Below are positions 48,532 to 58,953 of a stretch of DNA of 63,020 nucleotides, in pieces. Source of the stretch: a virus; the IMG/VR virus record IMGVR_UViG_3300010885_032116, positions 1-63,020 of that record; one strand, given 5' to 3'. Both the position numbers and the translations under genes were made by a program. The notes below the pieces were generated by a model. The model was not told the origin of the DNA. It saw nothing but the letters and a program-made list of their open reading frames with translations, and ran no database searches. The first letter of the stretch is position 1, and each line of letters opens with the position of its first letter.

Positions 48532-51500
48532 GAGCGCTAACGCTAACGTAGTCCTGACCGCTGACGTTTCCAACTACACCCAGAGCATCAACGAGGCTGA
48601 GTCCTCTACTCAAAAGCTTGTACGAGGCGTTAGCACGCTGTCCGCGGCCATCTCAGGGGTTCGCAAGGCCGCCGCTACGCGACTGGTCATCTTTGCTGCG
48701 GCAGACGTAGGTTTGCTTGCTGCTGGCGTAGCAATTGCGTCAAAGTTTGAACAGCAACTCAAAACACTTTCTGGCGTAACGGCAGCCGCGTCAAAGAACC
48801 AAGGCCAGTTTAACGCCAGCATGGCGACCTACCGGGACGGCATCAACAAGATTGCCCGGGACTCCTCAACTAGCCGCGGGGAGATTGCCCAGCTCACCAC
48901 CGCGCTTACCCAGATGGGCGTTAAAGGCCCTGCAGAGGTCGTCAAGGTCGCAAAGACCATGGACCAGCTATCCAAGGCCACTGGAGAGTCCGCGACCGCT
49001 ATGGCGGCCAGCCTTACTCAGTTTGCTCAGCAAATGGGAACTCTTGGAAACGGCGCCGCCTCGCTAGACCGTTACGCCGATTCCCTGGTTAAAGTTTCCT
49101 CACAAGCGGGCGTAGCGGCTTCATCTGTTGCTTCTTTTGCTCAATCCATCGCCCCTGTAGCCCGCGCAGCGGGAGTAAGCGCGACTGAGGTAATTGGATT
49201 TTCGGCAGCTTTCTCCAAAGCTGGAGCGGACGGCTACGCGGCTGCAAACACATTTAACTCAATTCTTTCGGAGATTACCCGAGGCGTTCAGTCCGGTTCA
49301 CCCGATATGGCCAAATACGCCAACCTCATTGGGGTGACAGCAGGCGAATTTGAAAAGATGAATAAATCCGAGTCGATTATTCAAATTTTTGAGGCAATTA
49401 ACTCTGCTGGTCCAAAGTCTTTGCAGATTCTTGATCAGCTAGGAATTGACGGAGTACGGGCTCAACGGGCTATTCAAGCAGTGTCTTCCTCAGGAAACCT
49501 GCGTAAGACTGTTTATGACGCCACCGGAGACAATTCTGGTTTGACTGGAAAAGCCGCGGACGCTGCCGAGGACAATCTTGGGTCTTCTTTGTCCCGCGTT
49601 CAAAACCAGTTTGAACAAATTGGATCAACAATTGGCGAAATGTGGATTGGTCCTTTGACAAAGGTTGTCCAACTTTTTGGAACCTTGCTTAGCAAAGTCA
49701 TGCCAATTCTTGATCCTATTCTTAAAATTGGTTCTGTTATAGCGGGGATTGTTGCCCCAATTGCCGCCGTAGCAGCGGCGTTGTTGTCAATCGCTCCAAT
49801 TATCACTCCTCTGGCTTTGGCTATTACTGCCCTGTCTGGATTGCGCGCTCTATCCGCTGGGTTTAGAGGCGGCGCCGGAGATTTAAGGACTGGAGACAGG
49901 TTTCAAGAGCGTTACGTCAATAACCAAATGGGTCCTGTTCAAAAAGCTTTGTTTAACACCGCAGCAGGAGCCGGGCAATTAGCTAACAGAATGGGCTACA
50001 CGCCTTCAGCTGCAGGAGGTGGCGGTGTAGGCGGGATTATTAGAGGCGCGGGTGCATACCTTGCACAAGGAGCTGGTTGGTATTTTCGAGCAAACGAGAA
50101 CCTTTATAACACAGCTCGATTGGCTGGAACAGACGCAAAAGAATCAGGCGGAAATCTAAAGCAAAACCTGACAAACGCTGGCACTGCGCTTAAAAACATG
50201 TTCACAAGCACAGACGGATTACGCAAGGGGATGGACGACGCTCGCACGAGGATTGCTGCGGGAGTTGGCCCGGCTCCTTCGCTTGGCGCTGCAATAAAGG
50301 GCGCAGCTGGAGATTTTGTTAAAATGGGTTACGCGGCAGGCAAAATGGGTGTCGCTCTTGGTGGCAGCGCAATTAGCGGAGTCGCCGGGCAACTTGGTGG
50401 CGGCATAAAAGCTCTAGGTAGCAACCTCTTGGGAGGCATTGGCGGACCAATGGCTTTGGCGAGCATTGGTATGGGGATTTGGGCAATGTACAACTCCGGT
50501 TCAGACAACCGGAATAAGAAAGTTGTTCAAGACTCTTCGGTTTACTATTCGGCAGCAAACGAATACGCCAGAGCTCTTGACTTTGCCTCTACAGAAGTAA
50601 CTGGTTTTGCCGCTGCGGTTTCGTCAGCAAAGAAATCCATGAGTACTGAAGAAGCAACCGCAAACATTACTGTAGCTGACGTTAACGCGGCTATGGCTCC
50701 GGACAGAAAATACACGTCCGATTACATTGCCGGGAACTCCCAAGAAGCAGTTATGGCTTGGATGAAACGGCTAAGCCCAGACTATGACCCAAAGCTTTTT
50801 GACGGTCTTAAGCTTGACTTAATCCAAAAATTTGGAGCTTTAAAGGCTCAAGACATGCTTACCGAATACCGCAAATTTACCGGAATCGGTCAAGGAAATT
50901 CATATCGGCTGTCTGACCAAACAAAAGAGCAAAATCAAGGGCAGATTACCGGAGTTTTGTCGCTTGATGACTTCAGAAAAGCAGGAGAAAGTGCCGGAAG
51001 GCAGCAAGATGCTTTCTTTGGAGTACCGGCAGGCGTATTTGATTTTACGACTAAAAAAGCTAACGTCACCGAAGGCGCGCAAAATTCAATAAACCGCGCT
51101 TTTTCAGACCTAAATACTGCTTACCAAAAGCTTAGCTTAACTAGCCCAGAAGATGCCAAACAACTTTATGCTGGTGGACTTCGCGAGATTGCAAAAGGAG
51201 CGTTTTTTGGAGCACGAGAGGCTGATCGGTCTAAATCCGGTTTTAATTCTACTGTTGATCCAATTGACACTGCCCAGACGTTGTTAGAGGGTTTAAAAAT
51301 TTCGGCTCCGTCTTACGGTTTTGATCAGTTTAACGAAAGTATATTTAGGAATTTCACATTTACTGGCACGGCAGCAAACATTGGCTCAAACACCGGTTAT
51401 AGCGGTGTAGACCCAAATGATTTAGTACGCAATTTTTACCAAATGCTTCAAGACCACGGCGGCGAGGGAATACAAAGATATATCAAAGAGCAGGGCGGCA

Positions 51501-53755
51501 TTGAGGGCATTATGAGTGCCCAATTTGATCCAAACAAAATCGTAAACAAAACTGTTGACCCAGTGATTGCAAAGCTAAGCGCATCCGATGTTGGAAAAAA
51601 GATTGTAGACTCACCAATTATTGGTAATGCGTTGACGCGCCTAAACGATCCAAAGGCGAACGCCGCCGCTGTAGGCGAATTAGTTCAGCTTACAAAAGGT
51701 TTTGCAGGCGGACTAAACGATGCGATTGCAGGGCTTCAAGGTTTTAAAAACAACATTAACGATACTTCTAGTCGGCTGTACCAACTCTATGATGCCGCGC
51801 AGCGTCAGCTTATGTCTTACCGCTCGTCTAACAGAGGGTTTATGTCGATGGCGGAACGCGGTCAAGACACCGTTTCCGATTATAACCGTGTTGTCGGGCT
51901 AATGGGGGTTAGCCAAAAAGCGCTGCTTGACGCGCAAAGCTTTCTTAATAAATATTCCTCAGAAACTCTTGCTGGACGGGCCGGAGGAAGAATTCGGCGG
52001 CGCTCTGGGATTAATATTGATATTGCGTCAGAAGGAGTATCCAACACTTCAGAACAACTTGAGAATAGCAAGCAAGAAATCCAAAAAGCATATGACGATT
52101 ACATTTCAATGCTTAACAACGCAGGCATCTCCCAGCGAAACTTTTACACTCAAATGGGTTATCAACAGGCGGATTACCAAAAACAACTTGTTCGAAGCAA
52201 CTTTAGTTTTGAATTAAGTATGGGACGACAAAAAGATGATTTCCGGCGACAAGAAAGTCGTTCAATAACAAACTTTAATCTCCAGCGTAGATACGCAGAG
52301 GAAGATTTTCAGCGCCAGCGTAAATACTCGCTTCAGGATCATCAGCGCGAAATTAAAAACATGGTCTCCCAGCAAATGCAAACAATTTACAACCCCTACC
52401 AGACCGTTCAGGCTCAGGGCGGAATGAGTAAAACCATGCTCTTTTCTAACTTGCGCGACCAAACTCGTTTGCTTAAAGACCAGCGCAAAAACCTTAACTT
52501 GTTTAAGAAATTATTCCCCAACGAAGCTGCGGCGCGCAACGCCATTGACATGCTTGATTTGACTAACCCAGCTAACGCCGGGCAACTGGATGAGCTTGTT
52601 CGCACTATGAGTTCTCAAGACGCCGCTAGTCTTACGCAGATTTATGGTCAACGCCGAAAGGCTACTGCCGATATTGTTGCAAACGAAGACAACTTTGGTT
52701 ACCGCACTCAAGAAGAAGGATTTAAGCGCAGCTTAAAGAGACAAGACGAAGAATTTGAACGACAGTTAAACAGGCAAGAAAAAGCATTTAAATTGTCTTT
52801 AAGGCTTTCCAGAGAGGATTTTGCCAGATCTGTGCGCCATGCAAGAGCCGATTTCTTGCGCAACGCTGAGTGGGCAGAGGCAGACTTTCAAGAATCAATG
52901 GGACGTGCGCAGACTGCGTTTGAACTTTCCATCACGGACATGGTAGATGGCACTTCGCACCTTTATGACGGATTTGCGCTAGTTAATAGCCTCATGGGCG
53001 ATGGCCCAGGAACCACCCTAGGGACTTTAAAAGATATTGTTGCGGTCGGACAAAACTTAGGAATTAGAGGTCCAATTTACGACCAACTTGTCACTCTTTC
53101 TGATGGTGCAAACAATCTAAGCACGTCTTTGGGAGCGCTGGACGGGAAAACGGTCACACTTGGTATTGTTTCTACTCCGGAAACTGACAAAACCTTGACG
53201 CAGGCAAATGCTCTTGTTTCTACTCTTAGATCAATTAATGGTTCTACGTACTCCTTTACTATCAAGCCAAAAACCGATGGAACCACAGGAACGGCGCCCG
53301 GCAACCCTGAAACAGATAAGTACAATGGCGGGAACTCTGGTCGTGTTGTAATTACGTCAGCAGCCGGAAGCGGCCCAATCCAAGTTGTTGACATTCGAAA
53401 TATCACCATTGGAAAGCGCTGGGGTGGCAAAGTTGGTCATCCCTACGACACCGTACCGGTCATGGCGCAAAAGGGTGAATGGTTCCACCGCGCCGAATCT
53501 TCCAATTACTATGGCGACGACATAATGAGCGGAATAAACGACATGCGGATTAACCGCTCTGCCCTCAAGCAGGCAATGCAAGGAAACTACGCTTCTACGG
53601 TTGCCTACAAGGGCACCGATAATGGATCAATAACCAACATTAACGCCTCTACAAACTTCAATGGTGAAATTACCGTTCAGGCGCAAGACCCCAACGAGAT
53701 GGCCCGCAAACTCGCAAGCAAGCAGCGCATGGCTGCCCTAACGAGGAGGAAATAG
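48518..53755 (+). CDS. tape measure protein
   Basis: At 1745 residues it is the longest protein here. At about 0.15 nm per residue this predicts a tail near 260 nm. It opens with a helical region and a hydrophobic helix (LVIFAAADVGLLAAGVAIA). A long membrane-like stretch lies near 405-450 (IAGIVAPIAAVAAALLSIAPII). Residues about 1205-1470 hold repeated Arg/Lys-Phe/Tyr helices (FERQLNRQEKAFKLSLRLS, EDFARS). The C-terminal part is Gly/Thr-rich. It sets tail length and is probably ejected ahead of DNA. Confidence 0.9.
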   Translation: MASNESANANVVLTADVSNYTQSINEAESSTQKLVRGVSTLSAAISGVRKAAATRLVIFAAADVGLLAAGVAIASKFEQQLKTLSGVTAAASKNQGQFNASMATYRDGINKIARDSSTSRGEIAQLTTALTQMGVKGPAEVVKVAKTMDQLSKATGESATAMAASLTQFAQQMGTLGNGAASLDRYADSLVKVSSQAGVAASSVASFAQSIAPVARAAGVSATEVIGFSAAFSKAGADGYAAANTFNSILSEITRGVQSGSPDMAKYANLIGVTAGEFEKMNKSESIIQIFEAINSAGPKSLQILDQLGIDGVRAQRAIQAVSSSGNLRKTVYDATGDNSGLTGKAADAAEDNLGSSLSRVQNQFEQIGSTIGEMWIGPLTKVVQLFGTLLSKVMPILDPILKIGSVIAGIVAPIAAVAAALLSIAPIITPLALAITALSGLRALSAGFRGGAGDLRTGDRFQERYVNNQMGPVQKALFNTAAGAGQLANRMGYTPSAAGGGGVGGIIRGAGAYLAQGAGWYFRANENLYNTARLAGTDAKESGGNLKQNLTNAGTALKNMFTSTDGLRKGMDDARTRIAAGVGPAPSLGAAIKGAAGDFVKMGYAAGKMGVALGGSAISGVAGQLGGGIKALGSNLLGGIGGPMALASIGMGIWAMYNSGSDNRNKKVVQDSSVYYSAANEYARALDFASTEVTGFAAAVSSAKKSMSTEEATANITVADVNAAMAPDRKYTSDYIAGNSQEAVMAWMKRLSPDYDPKLFDGLKLDLIQKFGALKAQDMLTEYRKFTGIGQGNSYRLSDQTKEQNQGQITGVLSLDDFRKAGESAGRQQDAFFGVPAGVFDFTTKKANVTEGAQNSINRAFSDLNTAYQKLSLTSPEDAKQLYAGGLREIAKGAFFGAREADRSKSGFNSTVDPIDTAQTLLEGLKISAPSYGFDQFNESIFRNFTFTGTAANIGSNTGYSGVDPNDLVRNFYQMLQDHGGEGIQRYIKEQGGIEGIMSAQFDPNKIVNKTVDPVIAKLSASDVGKKIVDSPIIGNALTRLNDPKANAAAVGELVQLTKGFAGGLNDAIAGLQGFKNNINDTSSRLYQLYDAAQRQLMSYRSSNRGFMSMAERGQDTVSDYNRVVGLMGVSQKALLDAQSFLNKYSSETLAGRAGGRIRRRSGINIDIASEGVSNTSEQLENSKQEIQKAYDDYISMLNNAGISQRNFYTQMGYQQADYQKQLVRSNFSFELSMGRQKDDFRRQESRSITNFNLQRRYAEEDFQRQRKYSLQDHQREIKNMVSQQMQTIYNPYQTVQAQGGMSKTMLFSNLRDQTRLLKDQRKNLNLFKKLFPNEAAARNAIDMLDLTNPANAGQLDELVRTMSSQDAASLTQIYGQRRKATADIVANEDNFGYRTQEEGFKRSLKRQDEEFERQLNRQEKAFKLSLRLSREDFARSVRHARADFLRNAEWAEADFQESMGRAQTAFELSITDMVDGTSHLYDGFALVNSLMGDGPGTTLGTLKDIVAVGQNLGIRGPIYDQLVTLSDGANNLSTSLGALDGKTVTLGIVSTPETDKTLTQANALVSTLRSINGSTYSFTIKPKTDGTTGTAPGNPETDKYNGGNSGRVVITSAAGSGPIQVVDIRNITIGKRWGGKVGHPYDTVPVMAQKGEWFHRAESSNYYGDDIMSGINDMRINRSALKQAMQGNYASTVAYKGTDNGSITNINASTNFNGEITVQAQDPNEMARKLASKQRMAALTRRK

Positions 53756-54259
53756 ATGGCCGTCGTTATTACTCCCGGGGACATCTCACCCGAACAGCCC
53801 ACAGCTCAGGAAAAGAACCTTACTAACTTTACTTGCGCTATTTCTACGCCTTCAGGCGGCTGGTTGGATCTCAACGACACTATTAACTACCGGGTTACCG
53901 CTGAATCTTTTAACTCCTACAGCCAGTCTTGGAGGCGCACTGAGGTAACTAGCCCGTGGATTGCGGGAAAGTATCTGGTGCACGCAGTACCGGACGCGGT
54001 AGAGGAGGGCGTCTCGGTTTATGTCATGGGCACTAGCCAGACACAAATGCGCGGGTCTATTGACTACCTCATCGCTTGCGCCACTCAGTTGTCCTACCAG
54101 GTCCGCTACGAGCTTGACGAGGTCCGAGTCACCTGGGACTGCCTAGCTGCAGATTTCAGCGTAGAGATGAGCCGTGAGCTGCTTAACAATGCCATGGCTA
54201 CAGTTAAGCTCTCGGTTACTCGGCAACCACAGGTGTTCCTGGAGAGGGTAGCGCAGTGA
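53756..54259 (+). CDS. minor tail protein
   Basis: A 167-residue protein directly after the tape measure. It is beta-rich (WLDLNDTINYRVTAESF, GKYLVHAVPDAVEEGVSVYV). Position suggests a distal-tail or tip component. It overlaps the next gene by 4 nt. Confidence 0.6.
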   Translation: MAVVITPGDISPEQPTAQEKNLTNFTCAISTPSGGWLDLNDTINYRVTAESFNSYSQSWRRTEVTSPWIAGKYLVHAVPDAVEEGVSVYVMGTSQTQMRGSIDYLIACATQLSYQVRYELDEVRVTWDCLAADFSVEMSRELLNNAMATVKLSVTRQPQVFLERVAQ

Positions 54260-54675
54260 ACTTTACTTCCTATGGGCGTCAACTTTTGATAGCAACCACT
54301 TTTGGTCAGCTTCTACAAACGCCGCAAGTTCTTTATTTGGCTCTGCTTTACACAACACCAAACGATACTGATTCCGGAAGCAGCCTTGACGAACCAGATA
54401 CGGCAGACGGATACTCTCGCTTGGCAATACCAAATGATTACACGTCTTTTGAAGTTGACGGACTAGGCGCGATAGTTCTGAAAGAAGATCTGTTTTTTGA
54501 AGAAGCCACTGCGGACTGGGGCAGAATTATTGGATTTGCTCTTTGCGACGATTTGGTGGCTGGTTCCGTTATTGCGTACTCTGACATTGTCGGCAGGTTT
54601 AATGTAATGACTGGAGACCAAGTGGTCCTTCCTGAGGGGGCGCTGCAGTTCCTGGTAAACCCAGGGGAGGTTTAG
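54256..54675 (+). CDS. minor tail/fibre protein
   Basis: A 139-residue protein from GTG 54256. The pattern LYLALLYTTPNDTD, DGYSRLAIPND, then WGRIIGFALCDD is that of a known small tail-fibre family. A related layout is seen in the protein at 58409-58783. Confidence 0.65.
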   Translation: MNFTSYGRQLLIATTFGQLLQTPQVLYLALLYTTPNDTDSGSSLDEPDTADGYSRLAIPNDYTSFEVDGLGAIVLKEDLFFEEATADWGRIIGFALCDDLVAGSVIAYSDIVGRFNVMTGDQVVLPEGALQFLVNPGEV

Positions 54676-54676
54676 G

Positions 54677-55711
54677 GTGGCACAAATTAAGCTACCTGCG
54701 ACATCTGCCGCAAGCCGAATAATTGCTTCAAATACAATTACCGTGTTGCGAACTCAGGCCGATCTAGACACACGAATTTACCCACTTAGGGCAATGCGCC
54801 TAGAAGTTCCTGATTACGCGGTTTACGATGGGTTTCCTTCTTCCACGCCGCAGGCCCTTTCGGTATTTCGAGCCACTACATCGGCGTCCGGACAGGTTGT
54901 TTCCAACGACAATCTTAGTAACCTTGATTTAGGCGCGACAAAGCGTTGGATAGCTTCTGTTAATTACAACGGTTCTACGTGGCTTCCTATTAACCCAGTT
55001 ACCAACGAAAGTTATTACTGGTCTACTGGATCAGGTTACGGCCCAGAGCAGATTATCCGAGAATGGTCAGAGCGAGTATCCGGAGCGTACCGGAATATGT
55101 ATAGAACTGGATTGTCTTTTCCCGTGTCGAGCTACAAACACATGTGGGCGTCTTTTCCTATTGACACCGCCGACACCTTTATGCTCACGTTAGTGGTTGA
55201 TCCTTACGAGACCACAAGCCAGTATGCAATTATAGACACCGGAGCCGCAACACCATTGTCTGCGGCACTACCGCAGGACGAGACGCTGTTTGATTTTACT
55301 GAGCCTATTGAAAACCGTGTATATCTACACGCAAATGCACAAAACAACAATACTTTGCTTAAATTGGGAACATCCGGAACTACTCCGCTAAAAATTTCCC
55401 AAGCAAACGTGTCTAGTGAATGGCCAGTAGTAATTGCAATTGTTGGAAGACGATCTGCTTTAGAGCTGTATATATGGAATCAAAACTCAGCGAGACCTTC
55501 TTCGCAAGATAACCCAATTAAATCAATATCGCGAACTAAGTCTCCATATTCCACTCAATTTTTACTTGGTCGGTCTAACGGAACAATTGACAAGTGCGGT
55601 CAGATGACGGTATTTGATGTTGGCTTTTGGGAAAGCGCCCCATCTCAAGAAGAAGTAATTAAAATCATGTCTAGTCTTCGTACTTCCTACCAGATTGTAG
55701 TAGCGGCATGA
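54677..55711 (+). CDS. minor tail protein with lectin-like region
   Basis: A 344-residue protein from GTG 54677. The second half (residues about 150-340: ADTFMLTLVVDPYETTSQYAI, QFLLGRSNGTIDKCGQMTVF, DVGFWESAPSQEE) looks like a concanavalin/LamG-type beta sandwich, as in carbohydrate-binding tail proteins. The end overlaps the next start by 4 nt. Confidence 0.6.
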   Translation: MAQIKLPATSAASRIIASNTITVLRTQADLDTRIYPLRAMRLEVPDYAVYDGFPSSTPQALSVFRATTSASGQVVSNDNLSNLDLGATKRWIASVNYNGSTWLPINPVTNESYYWSTGSGYGPEQIIREWSERVSGAYRNMYRTGLSFPVSSYKHMWASFPIDTADTFMLTLVVDPYETTSQYAIIDTGAATPLSAALPQDETLFDFTEPIENRVYLHANAQNNNTLLKLGTSGTTPLKISQANVSSEWPVVIAIVGRRSALELYIWNQNSARPSSQDNPIKSISRTKSPYSTQFLLGRSNGTIDKCGQMTVFDVGFWESAPSQEEVIKIMSSLRTSYQIVVAA

Positions 55712-58407
55712 TCTCGGCAACTACTGTGGACAACAGAGCACTTGGATATTTGGCAATCGAGGTAACTCCTCCAAGTGGTGAGCCCATAGACATTACTATT
55801 GTTCGCGGTATCCCCACGCAAATTGGCGATTTCTCAATTTCAGACCCTTTTGGTGACAATCAGTTGTCTTTTGTTTTGCCCGCCGTGACAATTTACGACA
55901 AGCCTGGAAACGGCGACATTAGCTGGTTGCGCCCTTTTAGCAAAGTTGAAATGTTTTGGAGAATTGACCCTGAATCGCTTGGCACTGACTTAGAGCCAAT
56001 TCTTCGCGATTGGCGCTGGTGCGGATACATTGCTTCGTGGGATCAGTCACAAGACAATAGTACTTCGCGCACCACCGTAGAATGTATTGGCGCGTTGCAG
56101 ATTCTCAACAACATTCTTGCCGTACCTTTTGTCACTAGCAACCCATACCCGGTAGAGACAGTAATCAACATGCTTGTTGCACGGGCTGTTAGCGTCGGAC
56201 TTCTTCCTACAGGTATGGTCACCACTCACAAATCAAATGATTGCGCCACCATGGGGACCTATCCCGCGGGAAGCGTTTTGGCGCCAGTTGGTGTGCGACC
56301 AGGAAGCAAATGGTCTGGAGTGTCTACAAGGTCCGTTGGCAGCCTTTCAAGCAAAGCTGGAGAGTTTATTAAGTCAACATTGCTGCCAATGTTGTACACC
56401 CCAGCGGGTCGACAGTACACGCTCGTTAACGACCACTGGGTGCCCAGACTTAAGGTGCGAGCCGATATGTCAGTGTCTGACGCTCTGCGTATCGATCTAG
56501 CAACTCCGGGGGTAACTTTTGGGTTTAGCCAGGATTACAGCACGGCGCCTAATTCCCTTTACACTACGGGAAAAGACCTCGACGGGACTCCCTACAACTC
56601 ACTTGGGAGAAGCACTCCAGCTAACTACAAAGTTCCTTCTGGTAACAAAAGTGCGCTGTCAAACCGGCTAAGTTTCAATAACGCTGCCCCTTTTGCCTCT
56701 CTGCCTAGCGTTCTTAACGCCGACACAATGCTTAACGAGGGATCTCTTACCATTTCCGATGGAATGACACTGTCGGACGCTTTGGAAGTATCACGCAAGA
56801 AATTGCTGCAAAATGCCGATCCTGGTTATTCTGGATCTCTTGTGCTTTCCAGCGACCCATCTACTGCTAGCGGTACTACCTACCCGAGATACTGCATTCA
56901 GCCGGGAATGTCTATTGAAGTATCTGGAATCGCAAACAACGCTGTGCTATTTCACATTGCTAACGTGTCAGTTAATACTGAAGACGGTAGAGTCACCCTT
57001 ACCATTGACAGTAAACAGCGCGATATTGACACAGTTGAAGAAATGCGCGCGCGAACTCGCGATCCACTAGATACCATTAGATCTGTAAACGTCAAAAATC
57101 GCGGAGAGAACTTTCCGCCAGACATTCTTTTGCCGTGGCAGCCCGGTAAGTCTGGAATCATTCCCTACTCCTCAGGAAAATCAACCGAAATATTTGCCGA
57201 AGTAAATGACGTGGGATCTTCGTTCCCGTGGACGGACGTAACTACAAAGTATCCTCCGCGAAAATACGAAAACGCCTACGCCAAAATTACCAAGGCAAAT
57301 TATATTGATAATTCAAAAAATTACTTCTTAGGCACGGTATTGCTAGCTTCGTATTCAGATATTCGAATGCTGCAAATGGCTGCGTACGACATAGATGGAA
57401 ACGTCTTGCCGGTGGAGTTTCACGCTTCTTTTTATTCTAGAGTAGATATTGACGAAAACGTCATGCCTAGAGTGTTTCAAGACTCCGGTAAAGTTGGTAG
57501 CAAATCAGTTACCGTATCCCCATGGCGTCAACGCGCTACGCACGCTCAAGGCACAATAAGGGTATACGGATTTCGGCAATGGCAGCAAAAAACAAAATCT
57601 AAGAAAACTGCTCAGTGGTTTAGCTATCTTATTGTCGACTCGTCTACTCCAAAATTGCCATACGAAGCAACTTTGTTTATTGAAAACGTAAACGCGGCAG
57701 TAAACTCTACTTCCAACGGAACAGCTCGGGCAGTCAACAAAGTTTTCGAAGTACCTACTGAATTTGAAAGAAAAAATAAAGACGGAAAGTTTACCGAAAG
57801 CATTAACAATTATAAAGATAGGATTGGCATACCATCTGGATTTAATATGGCAAACAAAGAAATTGTTTGGTTGGCCCCGGGCACTACAGCAGCTCAGGAC
57901 TTTTCCCTAGGATCTACGGCAAAATTTACCATTGTCACTGCCGCTACGTCTGGATCAGCAGGAAGCATAGTATATACGCGCTACACTCAAACAAAAGGAT
58001 GGCCGGAATATACCCCGTACCCATTCTTTGAACTAGCCTGGACTGACAGATACCCAGACGGTGGCTACATAGACACGGTAGTTGGAAATGGCCTAAACAC
58101 TCAATTTACCCTTCCGAACAGCGTTGCTGGATTCCTGAACGGGTGGGGCACGTACCACAATCCAGCAGGATACTGGCCAGCTACCCAAGTGCTTCCTAGC
58201 ACGCCAAAGACCGGTTTACTTCAAGACGAATCTACTTGGTCAGTAGACTTAAGTAAGGCAACGGTAAAGTGGGAAACTCGTAACCCTGGAAAGATTCCAG
58301 TAACAGGAAATCTACCCGGGCACGCAAAAGTCATTATTTATTGTGAATCACCGGCGCAGGACGTTTATTTCCTTGGCCGTCTCCTTAACAAGCCGCAAGG
58401 GACATGA
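55708..58407 (+). CDS. large minor tail protein, probable tip/hub component
   Basis: An 899-residue protein. The N-terminal ~450 residues (DFSISDPFGDNQLSFVLPAV, RDWRWCGYIASWDQSQ, PVETVINMLVARAV, EVSGIANNAVLFHIANVSV) resemble actinophage tail-hub proteins with a gp27-like fold. The remainder is beta-rich and may bind the host surface. It is the last large tail gene. Confidence 0.65.
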   Translation: MISATTVDNRALGYLAIEVTPPSGEPIDITIVRGIPTQIGDFSISDPFGDNQLSFVLPAVTIYDKPGNGDISWLRPFSKVEMFWRIDPESLGTDLEPILRDWRWCGYIASWDQSQDNSTSRTTVECIGALQILNNILAVPFVTSNPYPVETVINMLVARAVSVGLLPTGMVTTHKSNDCATMGTYPAGSVLAPVGVRPGSKWSGVSTRSVGSLSSKAGEFIKSTLLPMLYTPAGRQYTLVNDHWVPRLKVRADMSVSDALRIDLATPGVTFGFSQDYSTAPNSLYTTGKDLDGTPYNSLGRSTPANYKVPSGNKSALSNRLSFNNAAPFASLPSVLNADTMLNEGSLTISDGMTLSDALEVSRKKLLQNADPGYSGSLVLSSDPSTASGTTYPRYCIQPGMSIEVSGIANNAVLFHIANVSVNTEDGRVTLTIDSKQRDIDTVEEMRARTRDPLDTIRSVNVKNRGENFPPDILLPWQPGKSGIIPYSSGKSTEIFAEVNDVGSSFPWTDVTTKYPPRKYENAYAKITKANYIDNSKNYFLGTVLLASYSDIRMLQMAAYDIDGNVLPVEFHASFYSRVDIDENVMPRVFQDSGKVGSKSVTVSPWRQRATHAQGTIRVYGFRQWQQKTKSKKTAQWFSYLIVDSSTPKLPYEATLFIENVNAAVNSTSNGTARAVNKVFEVPTEFERKNKDGKFTESINNYKDRIGIPSGFNMANKEIVWLAPGTTAAQDFSLGSTAKFTIVTAATSGSAGSIVYTRYTQTKGWPEYTPYPFFELAWTDRYPDGGYIDTVVGNGLNTQFTLPNSVAGFLNGWGTYHNPAGYWPATQVLPSTPKTGLLQDESTWSVDLSKATVKWETRNPGKIPVTGNLPGHAKVIIYCESPAQDVYFLGRLLNKPQGT

Positions 58408-58408
58408 C

Positions 58409-58783
58409 ATGGCAGTTACAGAGTTTCTCACTAGCAAAATTACTGACTACCTGATTGGTAGAAATTTTTACGTCGGCCTTCATATTTCCGACCCAGCTCT
58501 GGCAACAAATCCAGGAGGAACTGAGTTGACCTCTTTGGTCTACCAGCGAGCCGTAGTGTCGTTTGCTACTACTGCTAGCGGCCTTGGAGCGTGGAACAGT
58601 ACCGCTGCCACGGTACGTGGCCTGCCAACGGGAACAATTACACACGCTGGAATCTGGACAGTTGCAGATCCGGCAAGCAATGGAGACCTAGTGTTCTCTG
58701 CAGAGCTAACTAATGCCCCGCTTACACTGTCTGAACAGACCTTTCAATTTGCAATACATCAATTGGTTCTTAGTTTTGACTGA
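58409..58783 (+). CDS. tail fibre-family protein
   Basis: A 124-residue protein from ATG 58409 (AAGGGA upstream). The pattern YVGLHISDPA, GGTELTSLVYQRAVVSF, THAGIWTVADPASNGDLVFSAEL matches a widespread small phage tail family. Last rightward gene; a terminator region follows 10 nt after the stop. Confidence 0.7.
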   Translation: MAVTEFLTSKITDYLIGRNFYVGLHISDPALATNPGGTELTSLVYQRAVVSFATTASGLGAWNSTAATVRGLPTGTITHAGIWTVADPASNGDLVFSAELTNAPLTLSEQTFQFAIHQLVLSFD

Positions 58784-58793
58784 TTTTGGGCAT

Positions 58794-58836
58794 AAAAAAA
58801 AAGAAGCCCCCAGCCCCCCTTTCGGGGGGCCAGGGA
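58794..58836 (-). terminator. strong intrinsic terminator for the leftward operon
   Basis: GCCCCCC (58813-58819) pairs with GGGGGGC (58824-58830) around TTTC, extended by CCCC/GGG outside. Read leftward it is followed by nine consecutive T residues (complement of the A-run 58794-58802). The hairpin may also slow rightward transcription, but the U-tract is on the leftward side. Confidence 0.8.
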
Positions 58837-58840
58837 CCTC

Positions 58841-58951
58841 GTCAGTGTCAGCAGAGTTACCTAGGTAAATCCTCAGTCGGAAAGGTGACAACTGAGGTTA
58901 CTGTCGTGAGCAATCTTTCAGCGAATTCAGGCGCTGTTAACTGACACTGAC
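58841..58951 (-). ncRNA. candidate multi-stem RNA element in the leftward operon's 3' region
   Basis: An 11-bp perfect closing stem, GTCAGTGTCAG/CTGACACTGAC (58841-58851/58941-58951), encloses CCTCAGT/ACTGAGG (58871-58877/58891-58897), CAGCG/CGCTG (58919-58923/58932-58936) and the 12-bp palindrome TTACCTAGGTAA (58857-58868). Read leftward it directly precedes the terminator, like a small RNA or structured 3' UTR that follows the last leftward stop at 58954. It does not have tRNA arms. Function unknown. Confidence 0.5.
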
Positions 58952-58953
58952 GT

